Below are positions 9,507 through 20,890 of a DNA stretch of 64,000 nucleotides, piece after piece. Origin of the DNA: DASUFZ01 sp035541475 (GTDB lineage Bacteria; Myxococcota_A; UBA9160; SMWR01); contig DATKND010000025.1 in NCBI GenBank assembly GCA_035541475.1, positions 62,001 through 126,000 of the forward strand, in the 5' to 3' direction. Below the pieces are notes generated by a model. It was not told where the DNA came from. It saw nothing but the letters and a program-made list of their open reading frames with translations, and ran no database searches. Position numbers and translations under genes: made by a program. Position 1 is the first letter of the stretch. The number at the start of each line of letters is the position of its first letter.

Positions 9507-9979
9507 CAGTCGTAGTACGCGTCGAGCCGGATCAGGAGCGTGCGCGCCTGCACGATGCCGCGCTGCACGGGCGGCGGGAACTCGTACCTGCGAGCTTCCT
9601 CGCGCGCCTCGAAGACGATGCTCCGGAGGCGGCGGTAGATCGGATAGGACTCGTCCTGCGTAGCGCCCTTGGAAATGCGGCCCGCCAGTTCGCGCGATTC
9701 GTTCTCCATCAGACGCAGGTCATCGCTCAGGAACAAATACCCGCGCGCGTCCCTCGAGCCGGCCTCCGGCTGGGGCAGCTTGGCGAACTCGCGCCGAAGG
9801 TCCGCGATGCTATCGGCGAACTGCTGCGAGATGAGGGTCACCTTCGTCTGGTCCCACTCGTGTGTCGGAACCACCGGCTCGGTTTCCGGCGCGGGCCGTA
9901 GCCCAGGCTGATCCCCTCGGATCGCGGGCGAGGCGAGCGCAAACGCGAAGACGAGGAACGCGAGGCGTTTTCGGATCAT
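9506..9979 (-). CDS. Small secreted protein of unknown function leading the exporter operon
   Basis: 157 residues. An N-terminal signal peptide (MIRKRLAFLVFAFALASPAIRG) is followed by a mostly helical, charged domain with HEWDQTK, an Arg/Glu-rich centre and a C-terminal LIRLDAYYD. No family recognised. The stop overlaps the HlyD ATG by one base, so it is translated together with the exporter and may act with it in the periplasm (inference). No cysteines or haem motifs were seen. Confidence 0.7.
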   Translation of the reverse strand: MIRKRLAFLVFAFALASPAIRGDQPGLRPAPETEPVVPTHEWDQTKVTLISQQFADSIADLRREFAKLPQPEAGSRDARGYLFLSDDLRLMENESRELAGRISKGATQDESYPIYRRLRSIVFEAREEARRYEFPPPVQRGIVQARTLLIRLDAYYD

Positions 9980-10109
9980 GACGGGCCGGCGTGCAGAAAG
10001 CGTACCGGTCGAAAGCGGCCGCCATCGGGGCGCATCACGGAGCGGATTGTGGCGATGAGTCCCTCCGCGTAGCGGAGATCCCCATGGAGACCGAGCGGGC
10101 GGAAGACCA

Positions 10110-10529
10110 CTACTTCGCCTGGATCGACCGCAGGTACTCGATTAGCAGCAGGACGCGGCCGCGAATCGCGATGTCGCCGGCAGGGGCGGTCGGGGCCTCG
10201 CGATCGAAGCGATGGCCCCAGACCGGCATGTTGGCCGGACCGTGAGCGCGCACCCTGCGCCGGCCGTCGATGAACTCCGCGATCATCGCCTCGGGGAACA
10301 CGCCGCCGTGACGCACGCTGATGTGTGTCAGGTCCGCCGGCGCGACGCTCAGGTCCCCGGCGATCGGTCCGTCGCCCTTGCCGCCGGTGCCATGGCACGA
10401 GACGCAGTACTGCAGGTACTCCTCGTGGCCTGCGGCAGCGAGCTTCTCCTCGGCGGTCTGCGCCGAGGCGGACGCCGAAACGCACAGCGCGGCGAGCGCG
10501 CTGCACAGGGCCAGCGAATGTCGGCTCAT
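10110..10529 (-). CDS. Periplasmic monohaem cytochrome c
   Basis: 139 residues: a signal peptide ending near ASAQ, one CVSCH haem-binding motif (42-46) and a likely axial Met101 in ANMPVWG, typical of class I cytochrome c. I chose the ATG at 10529 because GGGAGG lies just upstream and it gives a clean signal peptide; the frame also opens at 10553. It would be a soluble electron carrier. A 130-bp gap separates it from the exporter operon downstream, so functional linkage is uncertain. Confidence 0.88.
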   Translation of the reverse strand: MSRHSLALCSALAALCVSASASAQTAEEKLAAAGHEEYLQYCVSCHGTGGKGDGPIAGDLSVAPADLTHISVRHGGVFPEAMIAEFIDGRRRVRAHGPANMPVWGHRFDREAPTAPAGDIAIRGRVLLLIEYLRSIQAK

Positions 10530-10559
10530 CTCAGTCCTCCCTTCCTCGTGCATGGAACA

Positions 10560-12107
10560 TCACAACGGCCGACGCTTCGAGTCGGCCTCCTTGCGGGAGA
10601 GGAGCTTCGACTCCGCGGCCGGCCGCTTCACCGCGGCCTCGCGCAGCTCGGCCCACGCCGTCTCCACGTCGCGCGCGAGCGCGCCGAGATCGGGCACCAC
10701 GTCGCGGTCGGCAACCATGCCCCAGCACATCCTTCCGTCGTAGCTCATCACCGTGGTGCCGAGGCCCTGCCGTTCGAACAACAGGGACAGCGGGAAGAGC
10801 TCGAGCATGCGCGCGCCCAGCACGTAGAGCGGGTACTGCGGGCCGGGCACGTTGCTCACGATCTGGTTGTACGGCTGCACGCGCTCCGCGAGCCGCACCC
10901 CGAGACCGGTGAGCCATGCGGAGCCCGCGCGGTCGACGAGCTGCGCCAGCCAGTCGATGCCCTCGGCGGTGCGCGAGCTCTTGAGGCGTGCCGTCTCGGT
11001 GCGCACCGTCTGGAAACGCGCCAGCGGATCGGACTCGGACACGGGCAGCGACAGGAAGAACGCCGAGGCGCGGTTCGCGATACCGGGATCTCCGGACGGC
11101 GAGCGCGCATTCACCGGCACCACCACCCGGTAGTCGATCTCGTCGAGCCCCTCGCCGCGGCGCTCGAGGAAGCGCCGCATCGCACTGGCCACGACCGCGA
11201 GCACCACGTCGTTCACCGTGCCGCCGAGCAGCTTGCTCGACGCTTTGAACTCGGCCAGATCGAACGTGCGCCACTCGACCCGGCGGTGCGGTCCGATCGG
11301 GCGTTCGAGCGCAGTCGGCGAGAGCCGGTGGAAGCCGTCGCGCAGCGCCTCGATCACCGCGCCGGCGCGCCAGAGAGCTCGGCGCAGCGTTCGCCGGGGA
11401 GTGCGCAGCGCGCCCGCCGCGGCACGCGCGAAGGCGAGGGGTTTGCTCGCCCCGTCGAGCACCTCGTCGAACGCCAGCCGCAGGGGTGAGGGCACCTCAC
11501 GAGGAAACCATCCCTCGGCCGGCGGGATCGACGCATCGGGCTCGGTTCGGAACATCACCGTCATCAGGTTCGCGCCCGAGACGCCATCCATCATGCAGTG
11601 GTGCACCTTGATCAAGAGCGCGAAGCGCTCGCGCTCGAGCCCTTCGACGAGCCACATCTCCCACAGCGGTCGATCGCGGTCGAGCGGCTGCGACAGCACG
11701 CGCCCGACCAGGCGCTTCAGTTCTGCCTCGCTCCCGGGCGCCGGCAGAGCCGTGTGGCGCAGGTGGTAGTCGAGATCGAAGTGCGGATCGTCGACCCACA
11801 CCGGCCGCCCGGAGACGGGCGCCAACGCGAGCTTCTGGCGGTAGTGCGGGAGCTTCCCGAGCATCGACTCGCAGTACCGGCGGAGCCGCGCCGCGTCGAC
11901 GCCGCCCGTCGGCGCGCGCAGCGGGCCGAGCTCGAAGATCGCGAGCGCCGCCACATGCATGTGGGTGGCCCGATGCTCGAACAGGACGAACGACGCGTCC
12001 TGCCACGAGAGCCACTCGTACCGGGGGTGCTGCGGACTCGGTTCCAACTGCACTCGAACGTTTGTCGCCAACCTCGAACCCGGTGGGCAGCATATCGCTC
12101 GGCGCAC
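10560..12107 (-). CDS. Wax ester synthase/diacylglycerol O-acyltransferase (WS/DGAT)
   Basis: Predicted to transfer acyl groups from acyl-CoA to fatty alcohols or diacylglycerol, making storage wax esters or triacylglycerol. The catalytic HHCMMDG motif is at about 169-175, preceded by PLDRDRPLWEMWLVEGL. The C-terminal domain carries VSNVPGPQYPLYVLGARM, and the last residues match the family end. 515 residues is a little longer than usual (about 460-490). The GTG at 12107 is used here; a second GTG at 12053 removes 18 residues that look non-coding and could be the true start. A second paralogue lies at 26222-27694. Reads in the same direction as the luciferase-like gene 46 bp upstream. Confidence 0.9.
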   Translation of the reverse strand: MRRAICCPPGSRLATNVRVQLEPSPQHPRYEWLSWQDASFVLFEHRATHMHVAALAIFELGPLRAPTGGVDAARLRRYCESMLGKLPHYRQKLALAPVSGRPVWVDDPHFDLDYHLRHTALPAPGSEAELKRLVGRVLSQPLDRDRPLWEMWLVEGLERERFALLIKVHHCMMDGVSGANLMTVMFRTEPDASIPPAEGWFPREVPSPLRLAFDEVLDGASKPLAFARAAAGALRTPRRTLRRALWRAGAVIEALRDGFHRLSPTALERPIGPHRRVEWRTFDLAEFKASSKLLGGTVNDVVLAVVASAMRRFLERRGEGLDEIDYRVVVPVNARSPSGDPGIANRASAFFLSLPVSESDPLARFQTVRTETARLKSSRTAEGIDWLAQLVDRAGSAWLTGLGVRLAERVQPYNQIVSNVPGPQYPLYVLGARMLELFPLSLLFERQGLGTTVMSYDGRMCWGMVADRDVVPDLGALARDVETAWAELREAAVKRPAAESKLLSRKEADSKRRPL

Positions 12108-12153
12108 CGCTTGTGGGGGCGACTTCCTCGACGCAGAAGCGCGGCTCGGCGCC

Positions 12154-12990
12154 TCAGCGAAGCCAGCGATCGGCCGCGCGCCGCAGCCCGTCGCGCCACT
12201 CGCGCGAGCGCGACCACGGCGCGATCACGAGCCGGTCCACCCCGACGTCGCGCCACGGTGTCAGCGAATCGGGCTCGCGCACGTTCCCGCCGAGTGTCAC
12301 CTCGAAGCGCTCCGACGCGCGCCCCGACCGGCGTCGCAGCGCATGCAGGCGCTCCACGAGCGGGGCGGCCTGTTGCGGCGAGTCCGCCAGCCCGATCCAG
12401 CCGTCGTGGCGCGCGGCGCGCGCGAGCGCCGCGTCGGAGTCGCCGCCGACGAGGATCGGCGGCCACGGCTTCTGGACGGGCTTCGGCTCGAAGGCCACCG
12501 GCGGGAAGTCGTAGAAGCGGCCGTGGTGCTCGACCACGCTCTCGGTCCAGAGGCGCGTACAGACCGCGATCGCCTCGTCGAGGCGCTGCCCGCGCGTGCG
12601 CGGATCGAGGCCGGTGGCGCGCCACTCCTCGCGCAGCCAGCCGGCGCCGACGCCGATCTCGGCGCGCCCCTCCGACACGAGGTCGAGCGTCTGCACCGCG
12701 CGTGCGGCGGCGAAGGGATGCCGCAGCGCGAGCAGGTAGACGTTGGTGCCGAGCCGGATGCGCGAGGTGCGCGCCGCGAGGAAGCCGAGCCACGCGAAGG
12801 TGTCGTAGATCGGTGTCGTCGGCGGCACGGGCGGCGCGTCTTCGCCGGGATGCGGAGAGCCCGCCATCGCGAGCGGGAAGACCAGGTGGTCCGCCATCCA
12901 CACGGATTCGAAGCCCAGCCGCTCCGCCTCGAGCGTCGCCTCGAGGTGGAAACGAGGGTGCAGCCGGGAGAGCGCGATGCCGAGCTTCAC
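12154..12990 (-). CDS. Luciferase-like (LLM class) F420- or flavin-dependent oxidoreductase
   Basis: 278 residues with the TIM-barrel pattern of bacterial luciferase-like enzymes: MADHLVFP near residue 32, GTNVYLLALRHP, the signature VQTLDLVSEGRAEIGVGAGW, then FEPKPVQKPWPPILVGG. This matches the group whose members are often F420-dependent; the cofactor cannot be fixed from sequence by eye. It lies 22 bp after the acyl-CoA dehydrogenase pair and before a WS/DGAT gene on the same strand, so a role in lipid or CoA-ester oxidation is plausible (inference). Confidence 0.85.
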   Translation of the reverse strand: MKLGIALSRLHPRFHLEATLEAERLGFESVWMADHLVFPLAMAGSPHPGEDAPPVPPTTPIYDTFAWLGFLAARTSRIRLGTNVYLLALRHPFAAARAVQTLDLVSEGRAEIGVGAGWLREEWRATGLDPRTRGQRLDEAIAVCTRLWTESVVEHHGRFYDFPPVAFEPKPVQKPWPPILVGGDSDAALARAARHDGWIGLADSPQQAAPLVERLHALRRRSGRASERFEVTLGGNVREPDSLTPWRDVGVDRLVIAPWSRSREWRDGLRRAADRWLR

Positions 12991-13012
12991 GGGCGCGACG
13001 GCGAGGAGCGCT

Positions 13013-14092
13013 CTACCAGCCCGCCAGCTTCGCGGCGCGCTCGCGGTGCAGCGACGGAGTGCCCAGCCACGCGCGGTCGAACATCACGCGCTTGAACCAG
13101 ATCTGCACGTCGCACTCCCAGGTGAAGCCGATGCCGCCGTGCGCCTCGACCACGTCGCGCGCGACCTGCATGCCGCGCTCGGTGATGTGCGCCTTCGCCA
13201 GCGCGGCGAAGCGCTCGGCGTCGCGCGGCACGCGGTCGAAGGCGTGCGCCGCGTACCAGAACAGGCCGCGCGCGGGCTCGATCTCGACCGCCATGTTGGC
13301 GAGCTGGTGCTTCAACGCCTGGAAGTGTCCGATGGTCACGCCGAACTGCTCGCGCGTCTTCGCGTAGGAGACCGCCATGTCGACGAGGCGCGAGGCCGCG
13401 CCGAAGGCGTCGGCGGCGAGCAGCACGAGCCCCGCGTCGCGAACGCGCGCGGCGGCTTCCGCTCCGCGCGCGAGCGGCTCGCAGGTCGCGCCCTCGAAGG
13501 CGACGTCGGCCACGCGGCGCGCGCGGTCGACACCGGGATAGGACTTCGCGACGACGCCGGCCGCACGGCTCTCGACCAGCGCGAGGCCACCACCCGCCGT
13601 GCCGATCACGAGCAGATCCGCGACTTCGCCGGATGGCACGAAGCGCTTCGCGCCGCGCAGCGCTCCGCCGTCGAGACGCAGCTGCCAGTCGGCTGGCAGC
13701 CAACGCGCGCCCGACTCCGCCAGCGCGACCGTCCCGAGCACCTCGCCGGACGCGAGCCGCGGCAGCCAGCAGCGCTGCTGCTCGGGGCTGCCGCCATGGG
13801 CCAGCGCGACACAGGCCAGTGCATGTCCGAGGAAGGGCCCCGGCACGCCGTGGAAGCCGAGCGTCTCGGCGACGAGGGCCAGGTCGATCAGCTCGAGGCC
13901 GGCGCCGCCGTGCGCCTCCGGCACGACGAGCCCCGCGACGCCGATCTCGCAGAGCCCCTGCCACAGCGACGGGTCGTGCGGCGCCTCGCCGTCGAAGAAT
14001 TCGCGCACGCGCACGGGCGGGCACTCGCTCGACGCCCACTTCCCGATCGTGTCCTGGAGCAGCTCCTGCTCTTCCGAGGTGTCGAAGTTCAT
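13013..14092 (-). CDS. Acyl-CoA dehydrogenase family protein, second subunit of a coupled pair
   Basis: 359 residues of acyl-CoA dehydrogenase fold. It has an N-terminal helical domain (MNFDTSEEQELLQDTIGKWA) and a shortened middle beta domain. The C-terminal helical domain carries YAKTREQFGVTIGHFQALKH and the late EAHGGIGFTWE segment. The ATG overlaps the upstream dehydrogenase stop (ATGA). Such adjacent, divergent pairs are known to form heteromeric enzymes in steroid side-chain degradation (FadE/ChsE type), with FAD sites at the interfaces. The exact substrate is not deducible. Confidence 0.88.
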   Translation of the reverse strand: MNFDTSEEQELLQDTIGKWASSECPPVRVREFFDGEAPHDPSLWQGLCEIGVAGLVVPEAHGGAGLELIDLALVAETLGFHGVPGPFLGHALACVALAHGGSPEQQRCWLPRLASGEVLGTVALAESGARWLPADWQLRLDGGALRGAKRFVPSGEVADLLVIGTAGGGLALVESRAAGVVAKSYPGVDRARRVADVAFEGATCEPLARGAEAAARVRDAGLVLLAADAFGAASRLVDMAVSYAKTREQFGVTIGHFQALKHQLANMAVEIEPARGLFWYAAHAFDRVPRDAERFAALAKAHITERGMQVARDVVEAHGGIGFTWECDVQIWFKRVMFDRAWLGTPSLHRERAAKLAGW

Positions 14093-15306
14093 CGGCCGGA
14101 GCTCCGATCCGCGTAGTAGTCGCGCGGCAGTCCAAGCGCGCGCTCGCCGATCACGTTGCGCTGGATGTTCGCGGTGCCGCCCGCCGTCGCGACGCCGAGC
14201 GAGTACATGTACTGCGACACCCACGAGCGCCACACGCCCGGAAGACCGAGCTCCGAGTTGCCTTGAGAGGTCGGATCCTGGAGGCCCTCGTCGCCGAGCA
14301 GGTCGAGCGCGAGCTTCGCCACCTCGCCGCCGATGTTCGTCGACACGAGCTTGGTCATCAGCGCGACGGGACCGACGTCCTTGCCGCGCGCGGCGCGCGA
14401 GAGGGCGCGGTAGCCCGAGTACTCGTGCGCGCGGACATAGCCCTCGAGCGCGGCCAGGCGCTGGCGGATCTCCGGATCCTCGATCGCGGGACGGCCGCCC
14501 CGCTGACTGGTCTTCGCGAGCTGCACGAGCCCGGCGAACATCATCAGCGAAACCTCGGCGTTGCCGATGCCCGCGCGCTCGTGCTTCAAGGTCGCGCGCG
14601 AGACCAGCCAGCCCTCGCCGCGGCTGCCTACGATGTGGTCCTTCGGCGCGCGCGCGCCGGTCAGGAACACCTCGTTGAAGTCGGCGCCGCCGTTCATCTG
14701 GCGCAGCGGCCGCACCTCGACACCGGGCTGCTTCATCGGCACCAGCAGGTACGAGATGCCGGCGTGCTTCGGCGCGTCGGGCTCGGTGCGGCAGAGGCAG
14801 AACATGTAGTCGGCCCCGACCGCGTTCGTCGTCCAGATCTTCTGCCCGTGGATCACCCACTCGTCACCGACGAGCTCGGCGCGCGTCTTCAGCGACGCGA
14901 GGTCGCTGCCCGAGCCGGGCTCGCTGTAGCCCTGGCACCAGTGCATCTCGTCCATCGCGGTCGGCGGGACGAAGCGCTGCTTCTGCCACTCCGCGCCCTT
15001 CTCGAGCAGGGTCGGCACCAGCATCATCATGCCGATCCCGCGCGGCTCGTGCGGCGCGCGCACCCGCGTGAACTCCTCGCGCAGGATGCTGGCCCGGAGC
15101 GCGTCGTTCGGCTGCTCCGACCCGCCGTAGGCGCGGGGGATCCAGCGCAGCAGGTAGCCGGCCGCGACCGCCTGTTCGCGGAAGCGGCGCACGCGCTCCG
15201 CCTTCGGCCGCTCGGCGTCGGTGCCCTTCGGCGGCCAGTGCGCGTCGAGGAAGCCCCTCACCTCGGCGCGAAACGACTCGTACTCGGGTCCGTAGGAGAG
15301 ATCCAT
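14089..15306 (-). CDS. Acyl-CoA dehydrogenase, first subunit of a coupled pair
   Basis: 405 residues. It shows the FAD and substrate segments of the family: WCQGYSEPGSGSDLASLKT (about 123-141), VIHGQKIWTTNA, and the C-terminal GTANIQRNVIGERALGLPRD. The GYSEPGSGSDLA pattern is typical of the larger FadE-type subunit in two-gene enzymes. It starts 45 bp from the SucA stop and ends overlapping the second dehydrogenase by 4 nt. Reaction: alpha,beta-dehydrogenation of an acyl-CoA. Confidence 0.92.
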   Translation of the reverse strand: MDLSYGPEYESFRAEVRGFLDAHWPPKGTDAERPKAERVRRFREQAVAAGYLLRWIPRAYGGSEQPNDALRASILREEFTRVRAPHEPRGIGMMMLVPTLLEKGAEWQKQRFVPPTAMDEMHWCQGYSEPGSGSDLASLKTRAELVGDEWVIHGQKIWTTNAVGADYMFCLCRTEPDAPKHAGISYLLVPMKQPGVEVRPLRQMNGGADFNEVFLTGARAPKDHIVGSRGEGWLVSRATLKHERAGIGNAEVSLMMFAGLVQLAKTSQRGGRPAIEDPEIRQRLAALEGYVRAHEYSGYRALSRAARGKDVGPVALMTKLVSTNIGGEVAKLALDLLGDEGLQDPTSQGNSELGLPGVWRSWVSQYMYSLGVATAGGTANIQRNVIGERALGLPRDYYADRSSGR

Positions 15307-15351
15307 GCCGCCCTCACGTCGAAGCGCGGCAGAGTAGCAGGGAAGAGTCGG

Positions 15352-18168
<2,817 letters not shown>

Positions 18169-18337
18169 GGATCGAAGACCTCTGCAGCGGTCGGCCCAGG
18201 CCGCGCGGACAGTTCGATCGGCAGGCGCCGCGGCGCGCTCAACACCAAAGCGACCGGCAGGTCGGGTGCAAGAGCGCCGTCACAGCCTATCACGCGACTT
18301 CGCCGCGTGCCGTCGCGATGGTGCATCCTTGCCGCCC

Positions 18338-19870
18338 ATGCGACGGGTTCTGTGCTTGTTCGGGACGCGACCCGAGATCATTAAGCTCGCTCCGGTGCTG
18401 CGCGCGCTCGCCGCGCGCGACGAACTCGCGATCTTGCACGTCGCGTCGTCTCAGCACGTCGAGCTGCTGCATCCCTTCGCGGCCGAGCTCGGAGTCCGGA
18501 TCGACCGCGACCTGCGCGTGATGCAGGCGGGGCAATCTCCGGCCGAGGTCGCCGCGCGCGTGCTCGCAGGGATGGACCCGCTGCTGGCCGCGGAGCGGCC
18601 CGACCTCGTGCTCGTGCAGGGCGACACCACGACCGCGATGGCCGGCGCGCTCGCCGCCTTCTTCCGCGGCATCCCGGTCGGCCACGTCGAGGCGGGGCTT
18701 CGCACCGGCGACGCTTCGAGTCCGTTTCCCGAGGAGATGAACCGGCGGCTGATCACGCGGCTCGCGTCGCTCCACTTCGCGCCGACCGAGCACAACGCGC
18801 GCACCTTGCACGCCGAAGGCGTCGCCGAGTCGCGCATCGAGGTCACCGGCAACCCGGTGGTGGACGCGCTGCACGAGATCCTCGAGAGCCGAAAGCCGGG
18901 GGAGGAGATCGCAGCGGCGCTGCGCGCGCTCTCCGGCACGCGGCTCGTCGCGCTGACTGCTCACCGGCGCGAGAGCTTCGGCGCGTTGATGCAGGAGAAC
19001 CTGCGCGTGCTGCGGCGTTTCGTCGAGCGCCACGCCGACGTGTCGCTTGCCTTCCCGGTGCACCCGAACCCGGAGGTGCGCCGGCCGGCGGAGGCGGTGC
19101 TCGCGGGCGCGCCGCGCACGCTGCTGCTCGAGCCGCTCGGCTACCGCGACTTCGTCCATCTCCTGTCGTGCGCCTGGCTCGTCGTGTCGGATTCGGGCGG
19201 CGTGCAGGAGGAGGCGCCGACGCTCGGCAAGGCGCTGCTGGTCCTGCGCGCCAACACCGAGCGACCGGAGGCGATCCAAGCTGGTGTCGCCAGACTGGTC
19301 GGCGGCGACCCCGCGCGCTTCGAGCGCGAGCTCGAGTCGCTCCACGCGAACGACGCCTGGATCCGCGGCGTGTCGCGCATCCCGAACCCCTTCGGACGCG
19401 GCGACGCGGGCCCGCGCATCGCGGACGCGATCCTGCGCTTCATCTCCGCGGGCGGCCGCGCCGACGTCCCTCGAGAAGCGCGGCCGCGCGCGCTCCACGA
19501 CTTCGTCGACGAGGCGAAGCGCGTCGTGCGCGAGATCTCGCCGGAGGAGGCGCGCCGCCTGCTCGACGTCCCGGATCAGGAGGGCTGGCACTTCGTCGAC
19601 GTACGCGAGCCCGACGAGTACGCCGCGGGCCACGTGCCCGGGGCGAAGAGCTCGCCGCGCGGCTTCCTCGAGGTGAAGGCCGACCTCCTGCATCGCAAGC
19701 GCGATCCCTGGTTCGAGGATCGCGGCCGCAAGCTGCTCCTCTATTGCGGCGGCGGACACCGCAGCGCGCTCGCGGCGAAGGCGCTCCAGGAGATGGGCTT
19801 TCGCGACGTGCTCTCGCTGGCCGGCGGCTGGACGGCGTGGACGGAGCGAAATTATCCGGTCGAGCGGTAG
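18338..19870 (+). CDS. UDP-GlcNAc 2-epimerase (WecB-like) fused to a rhodanese domain
   Basis: 510 residues in two domains. Residues about 1-370 are a non-hydrolysing UDP-N-acetylglucosamine 2-epimerase: GTRPEIIKLAPV at the start, VQGDTTTAMA, GHVEAGLRTGD, PFPEEMNRRLI, TAHRRESFG and SDSGGVQEEAP. It would make UDP-ManNAc for surface polysaccharide. Residues about 395-510 are a rhodanese-like domain: FVDVREPDEYAAGHVPGA and the active-site loop LLYCGGGHRSALAAKAL with a cysteine nucleophile, ending GGWTAWTE. No stop or frame change lies between the two. The ATG at 18338 gives the canonical epimerase N-terminus. I know of no standard pairing of these domains. Confidence 0.93.
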   Translation: MRRVLCLFGTRPEIIKLAPVLRALAARDELAILHVASSQHVELLHPFAAELGVRIDRDLRVMQAGQSPAEVAARVLAGMDPLLAAERPDLVLVQGDTTTAMAGALAAFFRGIPVGHVEAGLRTGDASSPFPEEMNRRLITRLASLHFAPTEHNARTLHAEGVAESRIEVTGNPVVDALHEILESRKPGEEIAAALRALSGTRLVALTAHRRESFGALMQENLRVLRRFVERHADVSLAFPVHPNPEVRRPAEAVLAGAPRTLLLEPLGYRDFVHLLSCAWLVVSDSGGVQEEAPTLGKALLVLRANTERPEAIQAGVARLVGGDPARFERELESLHANDAWIRGVSRIPNPFGRGDAGPRIADAILRFISAGGRADVPREARPRALHDFVDEAKRVVREISPEEARRLLDVPDQEGWHFVDVREPDEYAAGHVPGAKSSPRGFLEVKADLLHRKRDPWFEDRGRKLLLYCGGGHRSALAAKALQEMGFRDVLSLAGGWTAWTERNYPVER

Positions 19871-19909
19871 CACGAACGCCGGCGCGCTCGGTAATTTCGC
19901 GGACCGGGT

Positions 19910-20833
19910 CTACACCTCTGAACTTCGCTCGCCTACGGCTCGCTGCGCGCGGCCTTCGGCTACTTGCTCGAAGAACTCGAGCGCGTTCTCCGCGACGAGA
20001 TCGGGGCGCTCCATCGGCACGAGATGGCCGGTCGGCACGTCGACGATGCGCGCGTCCGGCATGCGCGCGGCGACCTGCTCGTAGACCGCGCGGCCGAAGG
20101 TGCCGCGCTCCGCGCACAGGATCCGCGACGGGGTCGCCACGCGCGCCGCGAGCGCCCACGCGTCGAACCTGCGGGCGTGATCGAAGATCGTCGCCTCGAT
20201 CTCGCCCGGGCACGCGAGCTCGAACCCGCCCTCGCGGCGCGGGGCCAATCCGAACTCGGCGTAGAGATCGAGCGCGCCGGGCTGCCACGCGGCGAAGACC
20301 GCTCGACCCGCCCACGTCTCGCGCGCCTCGGCGCGGCTCGCGAAGACCTGACGGCGCTTGCGCGCGGAGGACGCGAGGTCGCGGTTCTCGCCGCGCGGCG
20401 CCGCGCCGGCGAAGAAGGTCGGCGACGGCAGCACGGGGTCGACGAGCAGGAGCCGGCGGAAGAGCGACGGGTCGTCGGCCGCGGCGTTCATCAGCGCCGT
20501 CCCGCCGAACGAGTGCCCGACACCGTAGAGCGTCGCACCGTGCTCCGACGCGAGCCGGTGCGCGACCTCTCCCGCGTCCTCGCCGAAGCGGCTCCAGTCG
20601 TAGCTTCCCGGCTGCGATGGGTCCGGCTTCGACGAGCCCCCGTGCCCGCGCGCGTCCATCGCGACGAGCCGGAAGCGGTCGCGCAGCCTCTCGGCCACGA
20701 GCCCCCAGAGCCCGGCGCAGAAACCGTTCGCGTGGTGCAGCAGCACGAGCGGACCGCTGCCGCCCCAGTCGAGCAGCGCGATCTCGATCCCCGATGCGAG
20801 CGTCAGCTTGCGCCGCGAGACGTCCGAAAGCAT
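19910..20833 (-). CDS. Alpha/beta hydrolase
   Basis: 307 residues with the full hydrolase fold: HHANGFCAG (oxyanion side), DARGHGGSSKPD, nucleophile elbow GVGHSFGGTA and a late histidine in PTGHLVPMERPD. Substrate unknown. The last 14 residues (from EGRAQRAVGE) are encoded by a copy of the dispersed intergenic repeat, so the original C-terminus has probably been replaced. It faces the NUDIX gene head to head. The ATG at 20833 is chosen over a long upstream extension that overlaps the NUDIX gene. Confidence 0.85.
   Translation of the reverse strand: MLSDVSRRKLTLASGIEIALLDWGGSGPLVLLHHANGFCAGLWGLVAERLRDRFRLVAMDARGHGGSSKPDPSQPGSYDWSRFGEDAGEVAHRLASEHGATLYGVGHSFGGTALMNAAADDPSLFRRLLLVDPVLPSPTFFAGAAPRGENRDLASSARKRRQVFASRAEARETWAGRAVFAAWQPGALDLYAEFGLAPRREGGFELACPGEIEATIFDHARRFDAWALAARVATPSRILCAERGTFGRAVYEQVAARMPDARIVDVPTGHLVPMERPDLVAENALEFFEQVAEGRAQRAVGERSSEV
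19916..19960 (-). repeat. Dispersed intergenic repeat, copy A
   Basis: Minus-strand copy of a repeat with core GCGCAGCGAGCC...GCGAAGTTCAGAG, found also at 21532, 24718 and 26131. It lies between the convergent WecB-rhodanese and hydrolase genes and codes for the hydrolase C-terminus. Confidence 0.85.
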
Positions 20834-20890
20834 GGGGCGCGGAGTCTGACGGCGGCGCGCACCGACTGCCAGCGCGATCGCCGCTACCGT

